NCBI GenBank assembly: GCA_007922305.1
Contig: ML677333.1
Span: forward strand, 17,301,979 to 17,365,978
Length of the DNA stretch: 64,000 nt
Direction of reading: 5' to 3'
From: Dermatemys mawii
Lineage: Eukaryota; Chordata; Testudines; Dermatemydidae
Below, piece after piece: positions 22,254-33,082 of the stretch. Under the pieces are notes generated by a model. The model made no database searches, had not been told where the DNA came from, and saw nothing but the letters and a program-made list of their open reading frames with translations. Both the position numbers and the translations under genes were made by a program. How positions within the stretch are numbered: the first letter of the stretch is position 1; the number at the start of each line of letters is the position of its first letter.

Positions 22254-24599
22254 TTCTAGGGCCCACTCCTGCTCTCAAATACTTCCACACAACCCTTATT
22301 AATTTCACTGGGAAATACATGTGAATATATGAAAGCAGAACCATCACTCACCTATTGAGAATGTTGGGTCATATTTGACTTATACTAAAATGTATGCAAA
22401 AAGCCTAAATTGCAGGATGTCTCAAAGGCAGTAGCTGACATTCTGCAAGAGAAAGTTTAGGTCAAGTGGCAAAGCTTTTAGAATCTTAAACTAATTAGAC
22501 ATTCAGACATCTGGAAAGGAACCAGAAGCAAATATTCACAGACCAAGAACATATTCTGGGCATGACTAAAAACTTTGGTCATCTAACCTATTAAAATACA
22601 AGGGAATTATTTTAATTGTCTACTAAACAGATACTTATTGTACATGCAGCACAAAAGTCCAACAGAAATATATTTTTTATTTCAACAAGTTAATGTCAAC
22701 ACGTTATTAATTCTTGTTACCAAGCTTGTCTTAGTAGGGAGTCCTGTAGGCATAGCCAACAAGAGTTTAACGAGCTAGTAGTTGTTCAGCTGCCTACATA
22801 TGAAAAACTATGGCACCAGGTGGACCTTTTTACATTTCATCCTCTCCCTCTATTTTATTTTCCCTTTTGGACACCACTAGCTTTCTTTTAGCATCGTTCA
22901 CATCCAGTTCCCCTAGAAACACCATGACAAACCTCGCTCTCTCCATGAAGTAGTTTGATCCTTGTACTAACTCTTGTGCACTAGCTCAACAGTGCTCATT
23001 TTCTGAGTCCAACCCTTTACGTCCTCCACCTCCATCTCTACTGCCTTAGAACAGCTCAAAAATCCCCCTCCTCAAAATCTCACCTAGCAGACAGCCCAGT
23101 GATTCAAACCACTTTGTCTTCCATGAAGTATGTAGCGCGCTTTCTCCTAAGTCTGACTACTATGCTCTGAGTTGTTTGGATTTTCACCCTCTTGGTCTGT
23201 GCTCTCTAATCTGCTTTTCTGTGAAGCCTGTTGAACACATTCCCCATTATGTCTGAACTGACTTACTGGAAATCTGAAGAAGCAACAGCTTTAGGAGTCA
23301 CTGCTGATAAGCATTTTGGAAACAAAGAAAACATTTTATGAATAAACATGAGCTGCTAAAACCAATTATTAATTGGGAAATGTAAAACAGTTTTGGTGTC
23401 ATCATTATTTGCCTCCTAAATATGTATGGGGTGCTTTTTTCCTCTCTCTTTTTTTTAAACATAGTGGCCAAGTGGTTGCTGATCAGGTGCTTTATATACT
23501 ATCTCCAATACGGGCACTAATTATATTCAGAATGAAAATGTGCTAATAAGACAGTAGAATCTGGGCTGCGAGCAATCAGATATATACACTTTCTCATTAT
23601 ATTATAAATACACCCTTGGTGAATTTTGTGGATTAGAAATTATTTTCCACATGTTTCTGCATATGAAAATTGGCTCACACTTCCTAATCTTATTAGCACT
23701 GTAATATGCCATTTGTTGAAGCTGCATTTTAATTCCTAAATTACTAGTCATTGGTTACTTCTAGGTTCCACTATATCAATGAAAGCTCTTCTGAGGTACA
23801 GTGAAACTCTCACTAATTAACCTGGCATTTCATGTTAAACATTAAATGTGTAGATTTCACAGTGAGGGTACATGATGCCCAGTAAGAGAAATCCACTCAC
23901 ATTACAGAATATAAGTATCTGTCACTCTGAACTTTGTCGTGTCATGCATTTTCTTCTTTTTTTTCCAAGTTCTGTCTGCTTTTCTTTGTTTCCTTTTCAT
24001 GGCAGCAAACAGTATCAAGCTATGGAGCCAAATATGTATTGGCTCCTAGCTAGATGCTTGTAGTACACCCCCAAGAATTTGGCTGATGACGCTCTAGGAG
24101 AAATGTGGTCACTACAGCTTCTGCTCTAAGACATGGTGTATCAATTACTGAAATGAGACATTGAAATAATCTAACATACATATCTGAGATTTTGCCCGCA
24201 GGCCAATTGTCTTATTTCATTGACTGGTAAATACCTATGATTTAGTGTCTGTGTCATTTTAAAATTCATTGTTCAAAACAAAGGCTTTGATTCAGGAATG
24301 GACACAAGTTGGGAGCCTTCACTAATGGAGTCTATGCTAATAACATCTGTAGACCTTCAAGCAAGATAGACATTTAAAACTCATGTTTCAAAGTGTAAGC
24401 TGATCACATGAAGGATGCAAGAAGGAATTTCCCTGCCTACTCACACGACTACTGTTCAGTATTACATAGCTCTATGTATCAAGTATGACAGTGCTCAGTC
24501 CCTGCAATATCCATCAATGCCATAAAATGCCTCTGTACCAAATCTGAGGTTAGACTATTCCATATTATTAGACTATTATTACTATCTTAAGGAACATGG
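22254..24599. other. unassigned stretch, partly CNE-like
   Basis: No recognised gene. The stretch at 23440-23800 is listed as a candidate conserved noncoding element. Short ORFs such as 23872-24063 look like chance. Confidence 0.5.
23440..23800. promoter_or_regulatory. candidate conserved noncoding element
   Basis: A 360-bp block free of repeat signatures. It is rich in homeodomain, POU and HMG-like words (CACTAATTATATTCAG, TTTCTGCATATGAAAATTGG, CTCACTAATTAACC) with an even base composition. Such blocks are often ancient enhancers, but this is inference from texture only. Confidence 0.2.
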
Positions 24600-24960
24600 C
24601 ACAATGGGTGTCCTTGTGTATCCCACTGTTCAGGGAGAGTTATTCATTGCTGTCTGTTCCCAATCCATAGAGGATATGAGTGTGTTACTGTGCTCAGTTT
24701 GCAAGACTGGCTCACTAGCTCAAGCTGTAAAGCCTTATGTGTTTAGGTCTGGAGGTCCCCAGTTCAGTCCTCAGTGTGTTGGTGAAGATGGAGGCCATCA
24801 CACTTGCACCCTACAACTGCAAGGATGTTGCAAGGCTAGTACCATGACTGACACTTGGCTCTGCAAAGGAAGCAGAGGAGTTGGCCATTTCTGGAGGGGA
24901 GCTCTCACTGGGACACTGCAAACTCACGCTGTTACCAGTGCAGGAAGCCACAATTTAGCT
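24600..24960 (+). mobile_element. possible tRNA-derived SINE
   Basis: CACTAGCTCAAGCTGTAAAG followed about 45 bases later by GGTCCCCAGTTCAGTCCTC (about 24712-24775) has the spacing of RNA polymerase III A and B boxes and resembles a turtle SINE head. A 169-codon plus-strand frame at 24604-25113 runs across this segment. It has no domain I recognise and mixes repeat and unique sequence, so I treat it as fortuitous. The borders are not determined. Confidence 0.35.
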
Positions 24961-25530
24961 TATTTCATATGTGTTTTTGAAATTAGGGCTGTGTCCTCTG
25001 AACCAGCAGGTATTCACTGTTGGAGAAGAAATACCAGATTCACTCATTTAATACTATATGGCAAATGTATAAATCCATGGAAAACCAGAATCTTCCCTGT
25101 GAACCTCCAGTAAAATAACAGGATGAGTATTAATAAAATGGGGAAGTTATATAGACACAATTCTATATAGTATCTTGTCTTGTTAATGTGGGTGAATTCA
25201 TTCCTTTCATTTTAATTCTTTTAGTATTGACTGCATACCAAACACATTTCTATAATCCTCCAGCCTGAATGGATGTTGAGTCATAAACGTGATTTTTCAC
25301 CACTGATATTAATATTAGTCTTCTATTCTGCGGTAATATATAGTACCAGGCAGATTTAGATGAAAATTAGAAACATAACATAACATATCAGGCTATCAGT
25401 CTCTGTTAACTTTCTTTTCAACCTACTGAAAGGATTTTTAATTAATCTTTCTAAAAATAGTTTGGCTAAGGAAGACATTTTTTCCAAGATTAACATTTGG
25501 AATGCATCATCAGTTATTTATGGGAATGAA

Positions 25531-25553
25531 CACACACACACACTCACACACAC
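25531..25553. repeat. (CA)n microsatellite
   Basis: CA run with one CT interruption. Confidence 0.85.
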
Positions 25554-25849
25554 TCTTTAACTCTTTCCGTGCAGAAACTCTCATACATTGATCTCCCATT
25601 ATTTCTTACTACCTCATTCATAACACTGCTTTTTTCATGCCTAAAAAAGATGTTTTGGTAATTGGTTAAATTCCTATTTACTTCTGAAAAGTAGATAATA
25701 CCATATTTAAGGTATATTTAGTCAATTTACTTCCTATCTAATAATTATGATAATCCTTTGTAAAAACATAGGAACCTCTAATTTAAATCTTCTGCACCAT
25801 TTTTTTTTAATTTACACAGGTTTAGAGCCTATCGTAAAACTGGAAATAA

Positions 25850-26130
25850 AACAAATAGGACCAGTTTAATGTTCACAGTAATAAGTGCAATTAGCAAATT
25901 TAATATTGCTCAGATAAAAATTGAAATTGTCTTGGTAGCATTCGAGAAATGGGCCCAGGTACTTTTTAACATAAAGACAGTTTTTTGCGGAGGAGGGACA
26001 AATAAAAATGTGGTGTTTGTTTGCTGGTTCTGTGGACTGTGAGTCACCAATTAGTGCTGCTTTTCTTTAATGACCATAGACAAGGTCCATCAGCCGGACA
26101 GTAAACAAAACCCTGCCATCTCTGTCTACT
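25850..26130. promoter_or_regulatory. candidate conserved noncoding element
   Basis: A repeat-free block with clustered motif-like words (AAGTGCAATTAGCAAATTTA, GTGAGTCACCAATTAGTGC, TTTAATGACCATAGACAAGG). An E-box or AP-1-like GTGAGTCAC and TAAT cores lie close together. There is no ORF. The inference rests on composition only. Confidence 0.2.
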
Positions 26131-26646
26131 GTCCAGTCTAGTTAAATCATTTTCTAGAAACAACCTGGCCTGAAGGTCAGGAAGGACATTCATTCCAAGA
26201 TTCTAAGTGGGCTAATTGAAGCTAACTCTGAAGAAAAAAGGATTCTCTGTTGATTTGGCGTGCATGGGTGAGTGCACATCAATAGCACAAAGGGCTCCAT
26301 TATTGCTGTATCAAAGTAAATAGCTGAAAAAAAGTGAGTCAGGGAGATGAATGATGAGTTAAGTGTTAAGCAGACACTGAGTGCAAACAGTAGCACACAG
26401 TTGCACTTAGAAAGAATGTGCTATCTGTTAACTCCTTAAATTCCTCTGTATTAGATCTGGTTTTAGACTATTCTATGAGTCTTTTATGATGAGCTTTAAG
26501 ACGACATTGTCAACTTTTATTTTAAGCTTCCCTGCTTTAACACATTTTAAATAGCACAGAATTTTTGTTGGGTGAGTCATGTTTACAACCGGGAACTGAG
26601 CAGGGGAATTAGGGTACCAAAGCTCACTTCAAACTGAGAACTAGAT

Positions 26647-27728
26647 CAGTGGTTCTCGACCAGGGGTACGCAGAGGTCTTCCAGGGGTACCTGAACTCAT
26701 TTAGATATTTGCTTAGTTTTACAACAGTCTACATAGAAAGCACTAGCAGAGTCATACAAACTAAACTTTCATACAGCCAATGACTTGTTTATACTGCTCT
26801 ATATACTATAGACTGAAATGTAAGTACAGTATATTCCAATTGATTTATTTTACAATTATATTGCAAAAATGAGAAAGCAAGCAGTTTTTCAGTAATAGGG
26901 TGCTCTGACACATCTGTATTTTTGTGTCTGATTTTTTAAGCAAGTAGTTTTTAAGTGAGATGAAACTTGGGGTACACATAGGTGAAAGTAAGCCAGTACA
27001 CCCCATTATGGTGTACCAGCAAGAGCCAGTGTGCCATACCAGGGCAGCCCTGCTTCCCCAGCTGGCAATTTAAAGGGCCTGGGGCTGCCAGCAGTGGCTG
27101 GAGCCCCAGGCCCATTAAACTGCCACAGAGCCCCACTGCTAGAGCCCTGGGGTAGCAGCTGTGGGGCTCTGGGAGCTACCCCAGGGCTCCAGCGGCTATT
27201 TAAAGGGCCCGGGGTGGTAGAGGCAGGGAAGCCCCGGGCCCTTTACATAACCCCCAGAGCCCTGCTGCCGAAGCCCTGAGGTACCAGCGGCAGCCGGGGG
27301 GCTCCGGCAGCAGTTTAAAGGGCCCAGGGCAGTAGCAGTGGCCAAAGCCCCATCCCCAGAGCCCTGCTACTACAGCCCTGGGAAGCAGCAGTTGGGCTCC
27401 AGCAGCTATTTAAGGAGCCTTGGGCTCGGCCACCGCTACCACCCTGGGCCCTTTAAACTGCTGCCAGAGCCCCCGGCTGCCACTGCTACCCCAGAGAGGG
27501 TGGGAGCAAATGGGAGGGCACTTACTGGTACCAGGTGGCCGGGGCTGGCTCTGAGCCCCTCAACCCTGCCCCTTCTGCCTGAGGCCCCGCTCCTTCCAGG
27601 GGCCAGAGCAGGCTCTGGACCAGCGCCGTACTGGTAAGTCCCTACACTTATTTTCACCCCTGGGGGTACGCAAGACAAATCAGACTCCTGAAAGCAGTAC
27701 AGAAGTCTGGAAAGGTTGAGAGTCACTG
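26647..27728. mobile_element. hAT-type nonautonomous transposon (host of a nested element)
   Basis: The terminal inverted repeats CAGTGGTTCTCGACC (26647) and GGTTGAGAGTCACTG (ending 27728) match the hAT consensus CAGTGGTTCTCAA. They are flanked by an 8-bp target duplication, AACTAGAT (26639-26646) and GACTAGGT (27729-27736), six of eight matching. Subterminal words AGGGGTACGCAGAGG and GGGGGTACGCAAGAC are also mirrored. No transposase frame is present. The element was about 400 bp before a GC-rich segment entered it at about 26980-27658. Confidence 0.85.
26980..27658. mobile_element. GC-rich nested element with internal subrepeats
   Basis: The ends TAGGTGAAAGTAAGCCAGTA and ATTTTCACCCC with GTACTGGTAAG are inverted relative to each other (GGTGAAA...TTTCACC, CAGTAC...GTACTGG), so this is an independent transposon inside the hAT element. 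GGGGTAC occurs on both sides (26969-26975 and 27662-27667), but it may also belong to the host element. Internally TTTAAAGGGCC recurs at about 27070, 27200 and 27314, with a decayed copy at 27410, in GC-rich 95-130-bp units. Inverted copies (GGGCCCTTTA) lie near 27236 and 27445. ORFs on both strands are low-complexity by-products of the Ala/Gly/Pro-type codons. Confidence 0.7.
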
Positions 27729-27736
27729 GACTAGGT

Positions 27737-28174
27737 TATGCCATTTTTGCATAGCCCTGCACTGGAATAAGGGAGAGCTGCACAATCCTCTAGGTGCTTG
27801 GGAAGGGGTTATGCATCAGGGAAATAGAAGCCTGCAGACCTCAAGCGCCATAATTCATAAACTGCAACATCCTTCAGCAGAGTGCCACGTGGAGGAGGAT
27901 GGCTCCACTTCTTTTCCACCCCTTTACACCTGAATGGGGCATACAAGAGGTAAATGCCTTGGAGTGCAAGAACTGTGATCGTCCCTCACCTTGTGTGCTT
28001 TATCCACACTGCACAGCACATCCAGGGACAATCTTGTCCTAAAACTTTGTCTAGAAAAGATTTACTGGTGTGTGAGCCCCAAAAGTCTTGTGTAGCCAAG
28101 GCACATACCTTATCTCATGATAAACTGGTCAAGATAATGCATAATGGGGCAGCCTACACTAGACTTTTAGAACA
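27737..28174. other. unassigned stretch
   Basis: No gene or repeat family recognised between the hAT element and the TA-flanked MITE. Confidence 0.5.
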
Positions 28175-28176
28175 TA

Positions 28177-28350
28177 TGCTGGACCCTTGCTATAGCCCAC
28201 GTCGCTATAGTGCAGGTTTGCGTGTAGTGCGGTCACGGCGATGGATCACAAATTTAAATATTTAAATTGAGATCCATGGCAACGCGTCCCTTGCATTAAT
28301 GCGGGACCATGCATGGATCCCGAACCCTGGGCTATAGCAAGGGTCCGGTG
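28177..28350. mobile_element. mariner/Tigger-like MITE, 174 bp
   Basis: Terminal inverted repeats of about 25 bp: the left end contains CTGGACCCTTGCTATAGCCC and the right end its complement GGGCTATAGCAAGGGTCCGG, differing by one or two bases. TA dinucleotides flank both ends (28175-28176 and 28351-28352), the target duplication of Tc1/mariner/pogo transposons. The core has CpGs (TGCGGTCACGGCGATGG, GGCAACGCGTCCC) in an otherwise CpG-poor region and a self-complementary AATTTAAATATTTAAATT centre. There is no coding capacity. Confidence 0.85.
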
Positions 28351-28352
28351 TA

Positions 28353-29185
28353 TTAGTAACCGTGTGCTAGCTAATGCATTCTAACACACTTTAAACTGCA
28401 GTTTATATCAGAGTAAGATTGTGTACACAGATATTTATACTAGCATAATGAGAATAGTTTTAATTCACATCTTCGATTTTACCAATACAACTTTTCCATG
28501 TAGGACTGTGACGTAGGTATTCCTCCTGATTGTAAAAGTATCCTCCTTAAATCTTCCCCTTAGAAATTAAATTATTTCTTTTCCACACAAGTAAATTAAA
28601 ACACAGATTGTTTTACTTATATAGTTTTCTATTTAAGCTGAAGGAGCATGAGAGAGAAAAAGACCGACAATGCTTCAGTTTATCTTTCCATTTTCTTTTG
28701 AGACTTTTCATGTTTTAAGTATCTCTTGAACTACCTGAAATATTTCCATCAAAAATTCCAAAACTTTCCCTTAGTTTCAGCTTCCAATTCTGACCAGAGT
28801 CATTTAAATCTTTGCTATGGTTCACAACCCTTTTGAATATGCCCAGGCTCCCATTTCAACAAGCCAAGCCTGATTTATGGTTTTGCATCAAAACCAAGTG
28901 GATTTCACACTCTCGTATGGTTTCAACAGAAAAACTAGGTGAAACTCATTTCTTTGGGATGTTGAGATTATTAACATCTAATATTCAAAACAAAACTCAG
29001 GGAGTTTTGAAACTCAAGGAAATGCTTGAATGAGCCTCTTTCAAGTTCATGTGTTTCTCCCCTGGATGATGTATGTCTGATGTATGAGCTTACAACTCTT
29101 GAGCTCCAGTCCAGATATTTTAGGAGAAGGGATCCTCCTCACACTCTTACAGAGGCAAAAATCTGTGCTAATTTCTAAAACCTTG
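28353..29185. other. unassigned stretch
   Basis: AT-rich, without a recognised gene or repeat. The 73-codon frame at 28812-29033 has no motif I know. Confidence 0.5.
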
Positions 29186-29189
29186 GGTC

Positions 29190-29891
29190 TGTGACAAAGC
29201 TCTGTCCTTATCTTCGTGGATTCTGCGTTTCCTGGCAGATTTCACTAGCCTCAGAAGCTCACTGTGACCCTCCACGTAGCCGTTCTCTCTCTAGAGACAA
29301 GGTCACAGCCTATTGAGCCATTTTCATCATAAGCCAGTGAGGAGAAGCTATCCTTCCTGGCACAGTCTCTGTTGTCTCCCAATCTCGGTGATTAATTAGG
29401 AGAGGTAGAAAGGGGGGAGCCCGGGCCCACTCTCTACTCCGGCCTCCAGCCCAGGGACCCTAACAGAATCAGCTAAGATGGCTGACCTTTTATCCACAAA
29501 ACACAATACAATTCCCTGGGCTACTTCCCCACAGCAGTCTCCGCTTCCTCAGACTCCACCTCACCCTTACCTCAAGGCCTCCTTCCTTCGGTATGATATG
29601 TTGTCTACCACTCAGTCTCACCAACAGCACAACTTCCTCCCACAGCTCCTGACATCCACCCCCACCTGACTAACTGGAAGGTTTTTAACTGGTTTCAGCC
29701 AGTCCCTGATTAGCTTCAGGTGTCCCAATCAGGCTAGCTGTTTCTACTGCTTTCTGGAAAGTTCCCCAGGTGTCTGGATTAACCTGGAACAACTACCATT
29801 TGGTTCCAGTGGTACCAGGGATGTGTTTAGCCTGGGACTAACATCTGTTCCATAGCACTTTCCTATAGCCATCTGGCCTTGCCTCATCACA
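29190..29891 (+). mobile_element. solo LTR, copy 1
   Basis: The 702-bp segment starts TGTGACAAAG and ends CATCACA, with the 4-bp direct duplication GGTC on both sides (29186-29189 and 29892-29895). Its full length aligns with the segment at 39939-40550, including AGCCCAGGGACCCTAA, CAAGGCCTCCTTCC and CAGGTGTCCCAATCAGGCTA. TG...CA ends, a 4-bp target duplication and the absence of internal sequence indicate a solo LTR, probably of a gypsy-like or endogenous retroviral family. The orientation is taken from TG to CA and could be reversed. No ORF is meaningful. Confidence 0.75.
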
Positions 29892-29895
29892 GGTC

Positions 29896-31884
29896 CTATT
29901 CTCTCACTGCAGGATACAACAGAGAGAAGAGGGAAGAAAGTGGGCCTCTTCTACTACAATGAAAAAAGAGGATGGGGGAGGGGAAGAAAAGGAACATGCT
30001 GTACCTGGATTTCATTATGTATAAGGATGGCAACAGTTGTAGTAACACATGGATAAGGTTGGCTATGCCACATTTACCAGACATTAGTTTAAAAGGTATT
30101 TCAAGAGAAAAGGGCAGGTAGGCCACCTGATCATAAAGGTCAAGCTGGCGTAAGCACTGATGATTTGAGATATTGCTACATATAACCATGAAAGCTGGAT
30201 ACTCAAGGCAGCAGATGTGAAGCAGTCAGAGTCCTTTGAGATTCTGTGTCTGCTACACATTGCGGACATCATGGCTAGGGAAGAAGACAAATGATCATCT
30301 ACTGCAGCAATGAAGAAGAAACTGGCTGCTGCTCTAGGAGCATTTAAGAGAGGTAGCTGATATATTTCAGGGACGTATCAAGGAGAGGTGGTGATTATTC
30401 AGAGTAAATGACAGTGCAAAGGAGAACTGCAGGCTAGAAGTGGGAGCACAGAGTGGGTCAACATGACAGGATGGGTAACTTAAGCAATGAGGGAATGTCA
30501 GCATTGGTGACTCATGATATAAAGCACCAGCTGCCCTCTGAGTTTAAGATGGCACTTGATAAAGATGGCTATCTGTAATTTATCAAATTGTAAGCAGTTT
30601 AGGTAAGAGATGTATGAAATATAGCTGAGTGTTTTTGACCCTTCAAGTGCCTTGGAAAGAAGACAGCACTTTTATCTAATTGAAGCTCTGGGTTTCATAG
30701 AAGAAAATCATTATTGATATGAATAAGATCTTATTGATATGAATAAGATGAGAGAGAAAGAGAGAGAGAATACACCTGTAACTTCTGTTTATAAGTATTC
30801 CTGACAGCTCTGCAAACTGCAATATTCTACATACAAGGTAGAAAATCAGCTTTGTAGATATACTATAAATTACAGTGCAAAACATATAAGCATTTTTCTC
30901 CAGTAGCTTTTCAATTTAATATTGCAATTAAAACTAAATGATTTAGGCAGACTGGTATATGTAGGAATTGAACTTTTTGGTAAGCATCAAAAATAATATT
31001 CCAATATTAATATTTTCTCTAGTATTTAATGTTGTGGTATTTAATTGTGATGAATACATTTAGTATAAACCCATCAATACTGTAATCTAGCATTAGTTAG
31101 CTCAGGCATAATTTTTAAAATCCAATCCAGTTTTCAGAAGGATTTTGCAAGAGCACATACTTTTCCATTAAGTAATGTAGGTAGTGCTGAACACATGTTA
31201 CAAAGATTCTTCATTGATTCAGTATTTAAGAAAGGATAGTGATGGTTTATAGGGGAAAAACCTGGAGACAGCCGCATCTGCAAAGTGTATAGATCAGCAA
31301 TTCTGTTGACAAGGGATTGGGGACACAAAGCAGAGCATTGCTGACACATCGTAAAGCACAGTTCTACAAGGGGTTTTATGCATGCAATATTTTCCAGTTA
31401 AATAAAAAGCCAATTTTCAAGCAAAAACTAGTGTATTTATGAGTGAAAACAGGTGAATGATATTTATTTGGGTTTTTTTTTTTAACAAATTTCCTACATA
31501 AAAACATCCCGTTAGTCAATACTATAAGTTAGGTGGCATTTATGAGTACAAAATTATAAATCAAAGTTAAGTTCAGAGGGTACAGAATTGTGTGAAAGAA
31601 AATGGTAAACAATTTCATACAAATTCTGCCAAAAAGTTTTGAATTTTGTAAAGCTCCCCAAAGAAGCGTATATACTGTCAATAGTCCTCACAGTCCTTGA
31701 CTAGTTTCTTAGCCAATATAATTTTTCCTCTGTGACTTGCTTCACTCTACTTGCCTGACCTTATAACAATTTGTAGTTACTTTGCTCCTCTAACCTGGCC
31801 TCTTCTCAAACTCTTTCTCTCATCTCTGTCTGTAGTTGGATTTTGCTCATTCACTCACTATCCCATTTCTCTCGAATCCTATGA
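29896..31884. other. unassigned stretch with a 20-bp tandem duplication
   Basis: No gene recognised. A unit TTATTGATATGAATAAGAT is tandemly duplicated at 30711-30749 and followed by a GA-rich tract (30749-30770). Remaining ORFs look like chance. Confidence 0.5.
30711..30749 (+). repeat. 20-bp tandem duplication
   Basis: TTATTGATATGAATAAGAT plus C occurs twice back to back (30711-30730, 30731-30749), running into a GAGA repeat. It probably reflects replication slippage. Confidence 0.9.
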
Positions 31885-33082
31885 GCTAGATTCTCAAAGG
31901 AATGCAGGCACCTAGGAAAATCACTGGGATTCACAAAGCCTGAGTTAGGCATTCAGGCTCCCTATACAATGAATGGGGAGAAATGGGATTCAGAATGGGA
32001 TTCACAAAAGACAGCCTTCTACACAGCTCCTTGTCTAAGATAGTGAATGGGAGATACCAAGGCACGGGGTGTGTCCTAAGCCGTGCCCCGTGCCAAGAGT
32101 TTGGTGCCTAAATCCTAGCCGCAGAGAGGTGCCTTCCTCTCCTTGAGAGTCACAGCTGCAAACCCTCTCTTAGTATTAGCACTGGAGAACCTCCGTTACA
32201 ACTTTTAGCCCAGTGGTTAGGGTAACCACCAGGAACGCATGGGAGACCTCTGGTTCAAGTCCACCCTCCCCTCCACCTAAGGGAATGGAGGGATTTGAAC
32301 TGAGATCTGCCACTTCTCAGGTGAGTTCCTCAACCACAGGGCACTGGAATGTAGGGTTCCCTCTCTCTCTCCTGTTGAAGCTGTTCCACTGTGGATAAAT
32401 AATTTAAAAAGTCAGTGGAGCAGCGGGGGCTGGGTCCTGGCTTCTCCATGCAAGTGCTCTAACAACCAAGCTAGAATCAGTCTCATGCTTGCTTTCTCTC
32501 TCTCTGGTCCAGTGGCTCATTGTTTATCCACAGTGGAACAGCTTCAACAGGAATGACTGAGGGAGCTCCAGATGAAAATATCCCGTAGACCAGGGCTGGG
32601 ACACTCATCTGGAGGCTGTAGGAGGGACTTAAACCAGGGGTCTCCCCTATCCCAGGTGCTTGCCATAATCACTGGCCTAAAAGTTATGAGCAAGGGCCTC
32701 CTCCTATCGTCCCTCCTCTCCCCCTCCCCCATTTTAGATGAGCTCACCTACAGGAGGCTGATCCAGGAGCTCTGAGACAGTTTACCAGGTCAGGCTCACA
32801 GGTGAGCTGGTGGAGGAATGCCCATCTTCTCCCGGTCCATGTATTGTTCAGGGGCTAAGGTGTCTGGATGGCTAGAGCAGAATGGCAGTGTGCATGCCCA
32901 GAAGCAGAGTAATAGGCGTCTAGGAAACTTTTACTGCAAAACTGTAGGTGCCAAGTAAGTTTAGGCACCTACAGGGTTTGGCAGCAACTGAGCAGGGTTT
33001 TTGTGAATCCCAGTGGGGCCTGATTCTGGGATTTAGACACAGAAGTGGCAATTAGATGCTTAAGTCCTTTTGTGACTCTAGC
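31885..33082. mobile_element. 1.2-kb foldback element with tRNA-like arms
   Basis: The segment is a large imperfect palindrome centred near 32465. Outer arms: GCTAGATTCTCAAAGGAA at 31885 against CCTTTTGTGACTCTAGC ending 33082. Next, CACTGGGATTCACAAA at 31922-31937 has its exact complement at 33000-33015. In the middle, 32198-32270 is the inverted counterpart of 32618-32692. Innermost, 29 bases at 32371-32399 have a perfect complement at 32523-32551, leaving a loop of about 120 bases. Both middle arms resemble a tRNA-derived promoter: TAGCCCAGTGGTTAG with GGTTCAAGTCC about 50 bases on, and on the opposite strand GGTTTAAGTCC. The ORFs inside are short and without motifs. No convincing target duplication is seen. 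It is best described as a nonautonomous foldback DNA element; I cannot assign a superfamily. Confidence 0.7.

Noticed and set aside
24604..25113. 169-codon plus-strand ORF as a host gene
   Set aside because: It spans a tRNA-SINE-like segment, shows no domain or motif, and has no convincing start or splice context.
27338..27726. Overlapping Pro/Ala/Gly-rich ORFs on both strands
   Set aside because: They arise from GC-rich internal repeats of a nested transposon and are not protein genes.
32198..32270. Functional tRNA gene
   Set aside because: A and B box-like words are present, but there is no cloverleaf with proper acceptor and anticodon stems, and the sequence is part of the foldback arms.
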